Shown here in pieces: positions 24,786 through 36,190 of a stretch of 64,000 bases of DNA. The DNA is from Coriaria nepalensis (lineage: Eukaryota; Streptophyta; Magnoliopsida; Cucurbitales; Coriariaceae): assembly GCA_027186245.1 (NCBI GenBank), contig CP114484.1, positions 4,724,501 to 4,788,500 of the forward strand, in the 5' to 3' direction. The notes beneath the pieces were generated by a model. That model had not been told where the DNA came from and searched no databases. It was given only the letters and a program-made list of their open reading frames with translations. Within the stretch, counting starts at the first letter, position 1. Each line of letters opens with the position of its first letter. The translations under genes and the position numbers were made by a program.

Positions 24786-26268
24786 TTTGGTTATGATATA
24801 TAGGTTTAACATTTAGGTCCAATGATGAAAGGTTCAACCTTTATGGTTCTAAGTCTAATATTTAATCATTGGATTATGATAGAAAGGTTTGGCTCTTTAA
24901 GTTGAATGAAGAAATATTCAACCTTTAGGATTTGAAGTCTAATGTTTAAATATTAGTTTATGACTAAGAGGTTCGAGCTTTATGCTTGAATAAAATTAGT
25001 TATTTTACAAATGTTAAAACATTAACTTTAGAAAGGTTCGAGATGTAAACATTAGTTACTTTTCTTTACAATTGAATAAAATAACCCTTTAAGACACCAT
25101 ACCTTTGTAACAAAGCCTTTGTTCTTCAACAACTTTTTAAAATAACTTTTTAAAGTAAAAAAGAAGTAAAAGCAATATGCTTCCAATATAACTATACGGT
25201 CTCTACTTATTACTATATTATTTATACTATTAAAAGTTTTTTCTTGTCATTAAAAAAATAAAATAAAAACCGCATATCGTATCGAAATTCACCATAGCGG
25301 TGCGATATCGAAATGACACCATGCACATACCAAATTATTATTAATGTTTTACTTTAAAAGGGTTAGGCCAGATTCCTTTTTGGCCCGGTTGAACATGTCT
25401 TGTCTTAGACTCAGACGATATCGAGATAAACTCAAAAGGCTTCCCAAATTGAGCTCGAATATATATTTTGAAAACATACTGAATCCGACTTGACCCTTTA
25501 TTTTAGGTTCAATCTAACCCCATCTAAAATAATAAAAAGACCGGCGCGGACCCCACGGCCTTTTTGATGCCTCTAATTGAGCCTCCTAGCTAGCAAGGCT
25601 GTCGCCGATAATATCTGAATGATTGAACATGTATTTCGAGACCAACAACGACAAAATTGATATCACATTTTAAAGAAAAAGGAAATAGAATACACAAAAG
25701 AAAAACAAATCGTACGTGTAAATTATTAAGTTTTATCCGAAAGAAATTAGCCTAGATCAATATGGAACATACGAAGGGGAGCTCCCCTGCTTCTCTCCTT
25801 GTCTATATATGGGAAGATGATAATAGTCATAGGTTTTTTTAATTTAAAAAAAAAAAAAGAAAAGAAATTTTAAGATCACGAGGCAAGCTACGTAGGGAGG
25901 TTATGAATCACTCCTGCAAAATTTAGAGGCAGGGACAGGGCGAAAGGGACGTGAAGGGAAAACGATGAAGGTATATATTTATGGGATCGGTGATTGTGTA
26001 CAGTATGTCCAAAGAGACGTACTTTTCACAATAGTTGTCTCAAATCTCAGAGGGTCACTCATGGGTCTTATGGCCTTTCTGAATAATTTAGGTCCCCTAC
26101 TCTCTCTCTCTCTCTCTCTCACCCTAGATCTCACAAAATATGCGATTTGCGACCTAGTTACACGTATAGATTGATTTCCATTAGGTTTTCTGCCGTTTTC
26201 TCACTAGTCAGTTTTTTCTTTTCCGTGTATACCAGTCGCTACACCGAGTTAATAACTCGCTCACTGTT

Positions 26269-26409
26269 TCACACATTAGAAACTCCATGATCTTGAGCTG
26301 GGTTGGAGAAGATAGGGCAAGACATGGAATAAAAAGATGAAGAAGCTTGAGGCGTACTAAGATAAAAGAGAGGGTTTATGTGATCATGAGCTAGAAAAGG
26401 GGGAGCCAT
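26269..26409 (-). pseudogene. Truncated duplicate of the GATA factor first exon
   Basis: The minus-strand frame starts MAPPFLAHDHINPLFYLSTP and ends with a TGA at 26269-26271, giving 46 residues. It parallels residues 1-56 of the intact GATA protein, with an in-frame deletion of the segment corresponding to NSPMELNE and several substitutions. After HGVSN the similarity stops at a breakpoint near 26275, and the frame closes two codons later. The zinc finger and LLM regions are absent, so it cannot make a GATA factor. That the ATG and frame survive is notable but may be chance over 140 bp. Confidence 0.85.
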
Positions 26410-26627
26410 CAGATTTTTTTTTTTTTTTTCTTTTGATGATCATCAAGCTGACATTATAAAGAGAAAAAAGAGAGGGAGAGAGAGAGGGGGGCAAAAAGGG
26501 GCGAGAGCAAAGAGTGGTTAGGGCGTTTTAAAAGAAAAGGGATCAAGTTTTTTCGATTAATTAGTAAGAAATTCAACAGACATCGTCAAGTTCAAGTGTT
26601 CAACTGGAGAGATAGCTAATCTTCTAT

Positions 26628-26875
26628 GGTCCTATATAACAAACTAATATATAATATGCTAAATAAATTTTAAGAACGTTCCTATATAACAAACTAATAT
26701 ATAACATGCTAAATAAATTTAAAATATAAAAAAAAAACGTTCCTATGTAACAAATTAAAGTACCATATAACAAACTAATATATAATAAATCATAATTACA
26801 ACTTGAATATGAGATCAAATTAAAGTACTATATAACAAACTAATATATAACAAATCATAATTATAACTTGGAATA
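26628..26875. repeat. Degenerate AT-rich tandem repeat (ATATAACAAACTAATATATAA core)
   Basis: The core occurs four times (about 26633, 26683, 26766, 26830). The first two copies share a 50-bp period with TATGCTAAATAAATTT. The last two share a ~65-bp period with AAATCATAATTA. It sits inside the sequence that interrupts the duplicated GATA promoter. At 27080-27231 a GC-rich piece ending TTGCTCATCCCTA looks like a hAT right end, but no left partner was found. Confidence 0.7.
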
Positions 26876-27560
26876 AAAAAAATAATTAACTTACTTTACA
26901 ATTAAAATTAAAGATAACAATTAAAAAACTTTTAAGTCCTAGAAATACTTAAAAATAATCCTTTGACACCCAATTAGTTTAGAAATATCTTTGTTAAGTT
27001 CTAAAAAGAAGGATAACAAATTAATATTAACTAAAAGAATGGAGATAACTAAAAAAAAAAGAATATATATATATATATATACATACAATGGTCCCCGCCC
27101 CCGCCCCACCATCTGCCGATGCAAGGCCGTTCGAGGGTAATGGAAAAAATCGATCGGGGCCTAATATCTAGAAACCTTGACCCGTGAATGATATCGGCCC
27201 GCCTTACTCGTTTGCTCATCCCTAATCTTATTCGTCACAACTATTGCCCCCCTCCCCATCCAAAAAGGTTATTATGGTGAGTGAAAAATGATTAAAATTT
27301 ATTATGGATTAAAATATAAAAAATTAAATATTAGTGAGTGAAAAAATAATTAAATTTTAAATTAAGAATCTATTTATTTTTTCAACTGGGATATAAGAAA
27401 GGTATTATCCTAAAGTAATAGTTGAAAATAATAAAGCATGAGCTTTCATAATATAAATTAATATTTAGCTAATGATTCATTATATAGAGTAGTAAAAGAT
27501 TATTTACTCAAATTGTAATTAAAAGGGAGATGTGTAATGCTGCCTCAACACAGATATGTG

Positions 27561-28207
27561 TGAAGGTGGTAAAATGGGTTGGGCCGGTATAAGTACGGGC
27601 ACAATTCGGGTGGCGTGCCGTGTCGTGCATGCCCAATTATGTAGACATATCGTAACATTTTTTTTTTTAAATCATTTAATATGTTGAAACTTTTCGATTA
27701 ATGTTAGATATTATTTGATTCAATAATATTTTTATAGTTTATTTATAATTTTAATTATTAATATTATTAATTTTTAATTTATTAAATAATAATTATTAAG
27801 AATATTTATTTATTTATTTTATAATGTGCAGTAAAATAATTTATTTATTTTAATGGTATTAACTTCTAATGCATTAACAATCATATTTTTTTGAATAAGA
27901 CTCAATCATTATTTATTTCATAGACTTGTAATTATGATACTCAACGGGTCGAAAACTCCATCGACCAGTCGAGTATCATAACTACTATTCTGTCAGCCTA
28001 TGTAACTAAGAAGTGAGTAATAATCGAGTCTGATTTCTAAATATCTAATTAAGAAAAATGAGAATCTTAAATAAACGCGCCTATGAGTTGGGCACGACAT
28101 ATCACGGTATATCTATAGTCTGTCACTATATATTTATCGTACCGTACCATACTCTTATTTTTAAGTACATGCGCGAGTATGGCACGACACACCTCTAGCC
28201 ACCTCTA
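27561..28207. mobile_element. Short non-autonomous hAT element, 647 bp, with perfect 8-bp target duplication
   Basis: The direct repeat GATATGTG flanks the element (27553-27560 and 28208-28215). The left end is TGAAGGTGG and the reverse-complemented right end TAGAGGTGG. The homologous GATA upstream sequence at about 19453-19470 reads straight through ACAGATATGTGATC with one copy of the 8-mer, so the empty site exists in the same window. No open frame of note is inside. Subterminal sequence is rich in GGCACGACA-type words (and complements), as in other plant hAT derivatives. Confidence 0.9.
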
Positions 28208-28460
28208 GATATGTGATCGCTTAATGACAAAATCCTTTCTGCCCAAAATTTCACCTCCTATTCGTCCTGGACAGGCACCAAGTAATTATTTATTGGCCAC
28301 ACATTTCCTTATCATATACTATTCATTAATTCTCACACTTCTTCAAACAAAATTATACCAATCATTAATTTATATGTTCTTAATTAATCAAGATTCTTGA
28401 TAGATATATCATAGCTCCAAATGTAACAAAACATCCATATCTGTGGGTGTGTGTTTGGTG

Positions 28461-29629
28461 TCTGAATGCACTAGGTGGTTTGTGTGTTTGACGTTGCAAT
28501 AGAATTAACATTTTCACCGTGAAGGCACTCTTCATTCTTGCATCAATTTATGGATCAAAAATATATAATTTTCTTCCAAAGAAAAATTACTCGAGTCAAC
28601 TTTCTTTATACATAATTTGATAGCTCACGATTCCTTGCTTCTAAAGCAAGTCTCGTGCTTTTCCTTTATTACAATGGCACGCGTTGTCCCTTTGGCATTT
28701 GCTGATAATCATGATGGGCCGATGTTTTTCTTTCAGCCCATCCACTGCGGGTTCGCCTGGTTGCATATGATTTCACAGGCCGGCTCTTGTTTGCGCACAT
28801 TCGCTTTCTATCAGTGGTCATTTTCAATATGATCTGCGAGGATTCGATCGTGTTCTAAATAACGGCCACGTGTTATATTATCATTGATCCAAGCAAAAAT
28901 TCAAATAGCGATATTGTATATATTCATGATTTTTTTCATCTACATTAAAAAGGGACCACTTATATGCTGTATGCATATTGCCCATTGAGGATACCAAGGA
29001 GCTTTCTTGCAATTTATGCGTTTGAAACAAAGATCTATATATGCAATCAAATCTAACATCTGGTAAAGCAATTCTTACATCAGTAGAAAAAATGTTTGTT
29101 ATTTCTAACAGTCTTCTTTGAACTGAGCTGATCTAGATTATTCATCTTATACTCGATTCATATAACAAATTTTTCATTTGAAATTTAGGTTTATTGATGT
29201 ATTTTAAAAAAAATTGTTTCTAATCACTGATTAATTAAATTTTGAAGTAATTAGGATGTATTTGATAATTATTATGAAAATATAAAAATAAAGGGTAATT
29301 TTTAAACAATATTCTAAAAATATTTTCTACATAATAATAAAATAAATAACTTTTAATAATTTAATAAATCAAACAAAATTTTTAATTAAAAATTATTTTG
29401 TCACCCTCATTATAATTTATAAAAAAAAAAAAAAAGTATTCCAAAGCTAGGTAGCTAAGCCAGGGTCAACGCTCGATGCATATGAAAAGCTGATCATATT
29501 ATTATATCTAATCAAAAAGTGTTAGTAGCTAGAAAGTGGAAGACAAATGTATTGATAATAATTGAATTGGTAGGTAGTTTTCTTTTTCCTCATACTACAG
29601 TCTCCATCGACCCGAGCTAGTTTTCTTCG
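28461..29629. other. Intergenic stretch, no gene seen
   Basis: An open frame at 28617-28832 has no family signature. The rest is AT-rich with no LTR, TIR or RNA gene that I could recognise. The LINE relic begins at its right edge. Confidence 0.45.
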
Positions 29630-30571
29630 CCTGTCTTAAGTGTCTTTCGATTATTATAGGCTGGGCAATCTGGGCAAGCATTGTAAGGACAAGACCCTTG
29701 CTATAGCATTCCACGTGAGAGGCAAGTAAGCGTGCAAAAGAGCCAATTGGATGCCAAAGAAAAGATCATGAATCTCCGTTTGAAAGCTAGTTCTACAACT
29801 GAGCTTCTAATGGAAAGCCCTGCAAAAATTACCATAATGATCCCGAATCATTCCACCACACCCAGACCAACCTGAAGACTTCTTGTAAAGTTTGTAGCCA
29901 CCTATATCCGGAGCAGACCAATTACACCTGGCAGATCTTCTATGTAAAGGATGACGAGTGGCACACCAAGAAAATTCAACGTATCCATGGCTAAAACTGA
30001 GTCTTGAGAAGTAGGTTTGAGAAGGAGACTAAGTTCCCTAATCCACCTGGAAATCTTCTGCACAGTATGATCAAAACTCATCTTTTTTCCTTCATGAACA
30101 TACCCATTTCTACTAAACCAGATTTCCCACGTGATGAGAGAAGGATAAGAGAACCCACCTGATGGAACAAAAAGGAACCCTTAAACCCATCCACCATAAG
30201 TTAAACCTCTCATGTAACGGTTGCGTGATATGGTTAATATGAAACAAGTGGGATAAATAACACCAAACCCTATGACCAATATCGCCTGAAATAAACAAAT
30301 GATCTAAATCCTCGTTGTTCCTAGCAGTGCAGCAATTATAAGCAGAAATCATATTAACACCCATTTTTCTAATAGTTTGATCTACAATTACAGTATCACG
30401 AAAAATATTCCTATTAAAAATCTTAATATTTAAAGGCAATTTAAGAGGCCAAAGTTTATTGTAATGAACCAAATCTTGACCCTCTTCCATTAAGCCTTCT
30501 CATGCAGATTTAACAGAAAAACAGTCGTCCCTACTCGGAAGCCAGACAAGCCTATCATTTTCCGAATTAAG
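29630..30571 (-). pseudogene. LINE (non-LTR retrotransposon) relic: zinc-binding RT tail and RNase H
   Basis: Reading from 30571 down on the minus strand gives ENDRLVWLPSRDDCFSVKSA, then a stop in place of the usual Trp, then the zf-RVT domain (LPLNIKIFNRNIFRD, IRKMGVNMISAYNCCTARNN, EDLDHLF). Beyond 30110 it continues in changed frames to an RNase H-like domain (SFQTEIHDLFFGIQLALLHA at about 29720-29790). This is the 3' end of a plant LINE polyprotein. The upstream RT and endonuclease are missing because the relic is cut at 30571/30572 by a Copia LTR. Several stops; not functional. Confidence 0.85.
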
Positions 30572-31182
30572 TGTTAGAATTTGTTTGAGAATGACTTAAT
30601 TCTATCAAAGACTTGACTTTCTGATTAAAAGTTAAAATGGTGTTGACTCGAATAGAAGGAGTTAGTCAAAGTTCAATCTGACTTAATGGCATTGGTCTCA
30701 CTCAAATTGGATTTGTGGATCATGATCTTTTTAGATTTCTTGCTGCTGATGTATTCTAAGGGTTCTTGCTTGCAGAACAAGTCAAATGTTATTTTTAAAT
30801 GTGATGGCTAGATCTTTGCTTCCATCATTCTTTATCCTTTATTTTGGTTGTGCTGATTAAGTTTTTAAGTCAAGACACATGTTTGGATCGAGATTGTCCA
30901 ATGAACTCTTTGACAGTATGGTGAAGGTGCTTTTGCAGCATGCTTTATTACAAAAGTCATACTCTTCCGGTTTGTGATGTAATTGATTATTAGTTGTCTT
31001 AGTCTTTAGTTTTCAATCTTGTTTTTATTTGATTTTAGGGATATGGTTGGTAACCTTGTAATCTGTTTCGATTTATTATTATTATGTTGTAAGAACATTC
31101 AGCTTAATATAATCTGTTTTTCTGCAATTTGACCTCTTTCTATTCTTGGCAAAACAATCATTTCTAATTCTATTTTCTAACA
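30572..31182 (+). mobile_element. Copia-type LTR (611 bp) followed by a primer-binding-site-like motif
   Basis: The interval begins TGTTAGAAT and ends TTCTAACA, the short inverted ends typical of Copia LTRs. It is followed at once by TGGTATCAT, which resembles the initiator-Met tRNA primer site. The sequence then jumps directly into reverse transcriptase-like code, implying that gag, protease and integrase are deleted. No matching second LTR was found: the 3' LTR fragment at 32128 is of a different sequence. The flanking 5-mers (TTAAG and TGGTA) do not match, so it is not a clean solo LTR. Confidence 0.7.
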
Positions 31183-31191
31183 TGGTATCAT

Positions 31192-32265
31192 ATGAGGATG
31201 ACACTTATAGGAGATAACCTTAAAACAATGGAGAGGATAAAATGTTTTTTGGCAAAGGAGTTTGAGATTAAAGATCTTGGAGCACTCAAATATTTTTTGG
31301 GAATGGAGATAGCCAAAACGAGAAAGGGATCTCAGTATCACAACGAAAATATACCATTGACCTTTTGATCGAAACTAGAATGTTAGGATGCAAACCAATA
31401 GATACACCTATGGATGCAAACCAGAAACTTACTGGTAATGGAAGTTCTCCAATGGATAAAGGAATCTATCAATGCCTAGTAGGGAGATTGATCTACCTAG
31501 CCTACACTCGGTCAGATATTGCTTTTCCAGTATGAGTCAATTTATGCACTCATCTTCCGAAGAACATATATGAATGTAGTTTATCAAATATTGAGGTATC
31601 TTATAGGGTTTATTCTTGGAAAGATTGAGGAGAGGGAAATTGAAGCTTATTCTGATGATGATTGGGCAGGGTCAGCAACTGATAGGAGGTCTACTACTGT
31701 GTTTTGCACATTTGTTTGGGGCAATCTAGTGACATGGAAAAGTAAGAAGCAGTTAGTTGTAGCAAGGAGTGGTGCGGAGGCTTAATTTAGAGCACTGGCA
31801 CAAGGATGTGTGGACTTCTTCTATGTCTGAAAATTTTACTTGGGGAACTACAAATATAGGTTCAAACTCTAATGAAACTATATTGTGACAATAGGACTGC
31901 TACCAGTATTGTTCATAACCTAGTTCTTCGTGATAGGACAAAAAATATATAAGTTGATCATCACTTTATCAAAGAGAAAATTAAAGAAGGTACTGTGTGT
32001 ATAATTATGTTCCAACGAACCAACAAATAAAAGACATCTTAACCAAAGGGTTATTCAGACAAGCCTTCAAAGACTTCACTGGCAAGCTGGGCATGATCAA
32101 TATTTTTGCTCCAGCTGAAGGGGGAGTATAGAAAATCAAGAAATTAACTCACCCTTATAAGGAAATAAATTGCTGTAATACACAATTGTAAATACCTCTG
32201 TAAATTGCCTTTATTTTCTGCTGTACCCTAGTTGATTTGAGATCGGTGAAGTATTATTTCCACCC
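31192..32265 (+). pseudogene. Ty1/Copia RT-RNase H relic with polypurine tract and 3' LTR start
   Basis: The translation reads FLAKEFEIKDLGALKYFLGM (about 31240-31305), then frameshifts. It continues PIDTPMDANQKLTGNGSSPM (about 31400), SDIAF, and AYSDDDWAGSATDRRSTTVF (about 31650) with RNase H motifs WKSKKQLVVARSGAEA. It ends in frameshifted DILTKG-type code (about 32035). A polypurine tract (GAAGGGGGAG, about 32117-32126) precedes a segment (about 32128-32265, containing ATTGCTGTAATACACAATTG) that is likely the truncated 3' LTR. Stops include one replacing the residue after GAEA. A dead element fragment. Confidence 0.87.
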
Positions 32266-32649
32266 TTCTGTTTCATACTTAATCACACTGAGCCACGGTT
32301 ACCTCCATTTGGAGCTTAAAGACAGGGTTCACATAGGGATGTTGTTAACAGGCAATCACACATGGAGTTAAAATGAAACTAGAGTGACCTTTGGCTGCTG
32401 AGTTGCTCAAATGAACCCTTTACCGACAGAGAAAACGGAAGGATATTGCTAAAACTCGTTTTCTATGCCTCAGATTCAAAAGAGTTAATTAATAATTTAC
32501 ACGATCCGAATTCCGATCCTGTCCTCTCTTTCCATGGTGAGAATGACTACATATATTACATGAAACGAAGATGAATGAATATCTTACATCTAACTGAAGC
32601 AGGGGCTTTTATGATCCCCTCGCCTAAACCCCCTAAAACAACAAAAAGT

Positions 32650-33297
32650 CTACGGAGCGGCGCCTTCGTATATGGTGCTTAACATGCGCCTGGTTGAAGG
32701 AACAGACGTCCTAGTCCTAGTCCGAGTCCTTATCCTTGCCGAGTTAGACCACTGCAGCTTGTTAACAGAGCCGCGCCTGGAAAACCCAAGAGCAGAGGCT
32801 GGGATTATCTTTATGTTGGTATCATCCTTATAAATATTGGAATCATCAACAATCAGTATCGGAGAGATTCGGTGGCCGGATTTCTTACGTAGGATGCGCC
32901 GATCTCGAGTCGGAGTGTCCTTGTCAGGGGATGATAACGTTTGGAGGGCAAGGGAGGCTTTGATTGCCAGAGCGGCCATGTCCGTGGCTGTCAATGGTCG
33001 CATAAGCTTAGACGTGGGAAGAGAAAAATAGATCTGACTTGCCTCAAGTTGATGGTCCAAATCCAAGGCGGGGATGAATTCGCCATAATCTAAAATGTCA
33101 GAACTTGAAAGAAAGCAGGTGTCGCCGGGAAGGGTGGGATAATCGAGCTTCGATTCAACTTGAACAACGTGGGAGACAAGGGCGGGAAGCGAGTATTGGT
33201 GGAGATGGCCATTGAAGGAGATGATTTTAGCCGTGGGCGGAGGAGTAGGAGGGGTATGGGACCGATCGCCAATATTGGAGGAGAAACAAGCGCCCAT
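32650..33297 (-). CDS. PADRE (DUF4228) domain protein, single exon, predicted N-myristoylated
   Basis: 215 aa. I chose the ATG at 33295-33297 (MGACFSSN) over the longer frame start at 33405. The upstream part translates an AT microsatellite (YIYIYIYI) and MG-x3-SS is a classic N-myristoylation signal of this family. The N-terminal domain has AKIISFNGHLHQYSLPALVS, VSHVVQVES and FLSSSDILDYGEFIPALD, then QIYFSLPTSKLMRPLTATDM: the PADRE pattern. The C-terminal half is disordered and basic, with an RTRTRTRT run and RRMLSTIYEG near the end. Known: PADRE genes are induced by pathogens and abiotic stress; molecular role is unsettled. Inferred: membrane-anchored stress-responsive protein. No intron is needed. 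Confidence 0.9.
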   Translation of the reverse strand: MGACFSSNIGDRSHTPPTPPPTAKIISFNGHLHQYSLPALVSHVVQVESKLDYPTLPGDTCFLSSSDILDYGEFIPALDLDHQLEASQIYFSLPTSKLMRPLTATDMAALAIKASLALQTLSSPDKDTPTRDRRILRKKSGHRISPILIVDDSNIYKDDTNIKIIPASALGFSRRGSVNKLQWSNSARIRTRTRTRTSVPSTRRMLSTIYEGAAP

Positions 33298-33351
33298 GGA
33301 TCGATATCTAAGTTCTAGAAAATAGCTGGTGAATGTCTGAAAGACGTGAAG

Positions 33352-33376
33352 TATATATATATATATATATATATAT
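33352..33376. repeat. AT microsatellite in the PADRE gene leader
   Basis: (TA)12 or so, about 55 bp upstream of the PADRE start codon, probably in the promoter or 5' UTR. It creates a spurious in-frame N-terminal extension. Length is likely polymorphic. Confidence 0.85.
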
Positions 33377-35081
33377 GGGAGGGACCCACGCCATACTTCT
33401 TCCAATCAGTTCATTGTTTTCCTTTCTTACTTTCCAAGTTCTAGAATGCAAGTCCTAAGCGATGGCGCGTAATCTTTTAATGATTCAATGAAACCTTTTG
33501 TGTCACCATGTACGTAACTTGACCAGCACCATACATCATCACATTACTAAAGACACAGTAGTCAAACTAACGTAGTTTTTTTTTGTTTTTTGTGGCCAAA
33601 ATCAAACTAACGTGTTAAGTTGCCTTCTTTTTCTATTTCTTTCACTGCAAGGAGGATAAGAGTCCCGTTATCCCCGGGGACGGGGCGCTTTCACAATTAA
33701 AATCGGAATTCATTTTATGATGCCTAAAATAATTTTTCGAGGAAATATAGAAATCGTTTAAAATATACTTAGCACAAGCAGCTTTAAAATGGACAAACTA
33801 CATAAATTGCTGTAATTGGTTGAGACTCATTATAGGAGATAGGGAAATTAATTGAGTGTAGTTATCATGTACGGGTGGATGCAGATTGGGGCAGTGGGGG
33901 CAACTGCCCCACAAGTTTCTCAATATTTTAATTTTTACTCTCATAAGATCAAATTTGATCCTCATAAATTCTTATGGTTATATACTTTAAAACTAATAAA
34001 ATTTAAATTATCATTAGATATAAATTTTATTATATTGAGTTAATAATTTTTAAACTATTAGAATTTATAAGAATTTTTTTTAAAGAAGTATATTTCTATA
34101 TTATATAACATAATTAAATTATAATGTATTTTTAATTTCTTATTTAACTTTTTATTTTTTAATTATAATTAAATATAAAATTAACATCTATAGTATATAT
34201 TATTTACATATTTTATTTATGGGTAAATTAGTATTTAGTCTCTAAAAAGCTTTAAGACTAGATTAAGATCTCTATAATTTTAATAATTATAATGCAGCCT
34301 CCACTTTTTAGAAAAACTAGAATACAACCTTTGTTTTTGTTTGGAAAACTATAATGAACGCGAAAATTTTATATAAATTATGATTAACATTCAAGATATT
34401 TAATATGTATAATGAAAATTTAAAAACAAAACTTAATTATAATGAATGCTAACTTTTTTCTACAAATTGTTTTTAAATTATTAATCTGATCAAATACGAC
34501 TCAATTCAACTCATAAAATTAAAAAAATAAAGTTTATTTCAAAAATAACCCCTTAATTTTTATGTAAATTAATTTCATTAATTTTTTTTACCATATTTGT
34601 TTTCCCTCAAATTTTCCCAAACAACCTCACTTTTTAAGGCTGTCATCTCCAACAATCACGGCGAAGAAAAATAATAATGATTCCTTTTACGAGGAAAAAA
34701 TGAAATTGTTTAGATATATTAATGAGTTATTTTGGAAATAAAACTTTATTTTTTAATCTTATGAGTTAGATCAGGAGTTAGATTATTGACTTAGAACCTA
34801 TCCGTAAAAAAACAAAATGGTGTTCATTATAATATATTGTATTATTTGGTGTTCATTATACTTATTAAATACTTTGGGGTTCATTCATATATTTATATGA
34901 AGTTTTGGGTTCATTATAGTTTCACAAAAAAAAATTAGAGGCTTTATTTTTTTTTTTCGAAGAATTGGAAGTTGCATTCTAATTATCAAAATTGTATAAG
35001 CCTTATGCTAATTTTAAATTTTTTCAGAGGGTAAATCCTAGTTTACTCTTTATTTATTTTTTACGAAAATTTTTAATAATA

Positions 35082-36190
35082 CAATAGAACCTCAATCAAT
35101 TAATACTCGATAAATTAATAATCTCATTTAAATAATAATTTTGTCGGCCCTAACTCGGGGATAACATACTAAAGTAATAATTCGCTAAACTTATAAGATA
35201 ATATATTTTTAAAAATTCATATAGGTCTTAGAAAACATATAAATTAATAATTTCATAATATATAGTATTTATGATTTAACTTTGAGACCTTCTAAAATAT
35301 GACTCAATCACTGATATTTTCTTCTTGAAATTGAAATAACATTGGATCTCATCTCTAACTTTTCAAAATATTGTAAAAAGTTATGGGGTAGTTTTCTCAT
35401 ACTACAAAATAATTATTCAATTTCATCATAGTTTTGAAAATATTTTTTCGAGAAACAAGGTTCATAGTAGAACTATCATCTTTAGCTTCAGTATCTTGAT
35501 TATTTTCCATGACACTCTCAATTATCTACTCGTCGGTCAGTATCTCTAAAATTATGTTATTTTCTCTAGGATAATTTAAGAGGTTTTCAATATTTATTCC
35601 ATTACAACAATTATATTATATTTTGCAGCTCTTAAATGGTCTTTCACATCTAATAGTTCGTTGAGATTATTTGTATCCATATTATATGTAGACCAAATCT
35701 CACAGTGTCGAAAACAATTTGTAATTTCATTTTCATGAACATCTATTGTCCAAATAAAAATTGTAAGATTCATTACTTTTAAAATATTTTCATCAACCCT
35801 TGAGATGAGTATGATAATTTGCTCAAATTTGGGATTTGCATTTCCATAATTAAGGTATGATAGACTTTCCTTTTATATTTATCAAACTAAATTCATATAT
35901 AATTTGTTTCTAAATAAAATTAATAGATTAGAAATATATTAATAAATTAATAAATTAGATCTATATTAATAAATTAATAAATTAGAAATATATTAATATA
36001 TTAATAAATTAGAAATATATTAATATATTAATAAATTAGAAATATATTAATTAATTAGAAATATATTAATTAATTAATTAATTAGAAATATATTAATTAA
36101 AAAATTATTAATTAATTAATAATTTAATATTTCACTAAATTAATAAATTTATATATTCTCATTACTATTAATTTATCGACATTTTACCAT
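35082..36190 (-). mobile_element. Pogo/Tigger-like (Tc1-mariner) element relic
   Basis: The left end starts after TA with CAATAGAACCTCAATCAATT, close to the plant pogo-like terminus CAGTAGAACCTC. The right end, reverse complemented, also has CGATAAATTAATA. The two 24-bp ends agree at about 16 positions and a TA lies at both flanks. Minus-strand code at about 35280-35650 is the decayed C-terminal part of the transposase and is clearly homologous, base by base, to the relic at 57.1-57.6 kb. About 1.1 kb in length, internally deleted and partly replaced by AT repeats. Confidence 0.65.
35925..36115. repeat. AT-rich tandem repeat (ATTAGAAATATATTAATAAATTAAT unit)
   Basis: Words of the form TTAGAAATATATTAATAAATTAATAAA recur about eight times with a period of roughly 23-30 bp that shortens toward the right. 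It lies in the right half of the pogo-like relic. Confidence 0.75.

Larger units (their letters stand above)
23012..25575 (+). mobile_element. Decayed hAT transposon with imperfect TIRs and target duplication
   Basis: The left end reads TAGAGCTGTCAAAATGG. The right end, reverse complemented, reads TAGAGGCATCAAAAAGG: both are hAT-type termini and agree with each other. The flanks GTTAAGCC (23004-23011) and ATTGAGCC (25576-25583) match at 6 of 8 positions, fitting an old 8-bp target duplication. Inside is the start of a BED-finger hAT transposase (see next entry). The transposase body is gone, and the inner 0.6 kb has been replaced or invaded by an inverted repeat and a minisatellite. 2564 bp. 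Confidence 0.75.
26276..28460 (-). repeat. Duplicated GATA 5' region, split by later insertions
   Basis: Source 19053 to about 19700 (first exon, CT-rich leader, promoter) is repeated here in the same orientation in three blocks: about 26276-26574, 27514-27560 and 28208-28455. The first block includes the GA-rich run and the GGGGCGAGAGCA segment. The last includes CCCAAAATTTCACCTCCTAT and ATCATAGCTCCAAATGTAAC. The gap between blocks 1 and 2 (about 940 bp) holds AT-rich tandem repeats and a GC-rich piece. The gap between blocks 2 and 3 is the short hAT element. Divergence is modest, so the duplication is not very old. Confidence 0.88.

Noticed and set aside
28617..28832. 71-aa plus-strand frame in a slightly GC-richer patch
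   Set aside because: No family similarity and no supporting exon. Left as intergenic.
32837..33031. Plus-strand frame opposite the PADRE gene
   Set aside because: Antisense shadow of a conserved coding exon, no family signature.
33298..33405. Longer start for the PADRE protein
   Set aside because: The extra residues translate an AT microsatellite. The internal MGACFSS start fits the family and its myristoylation signal.
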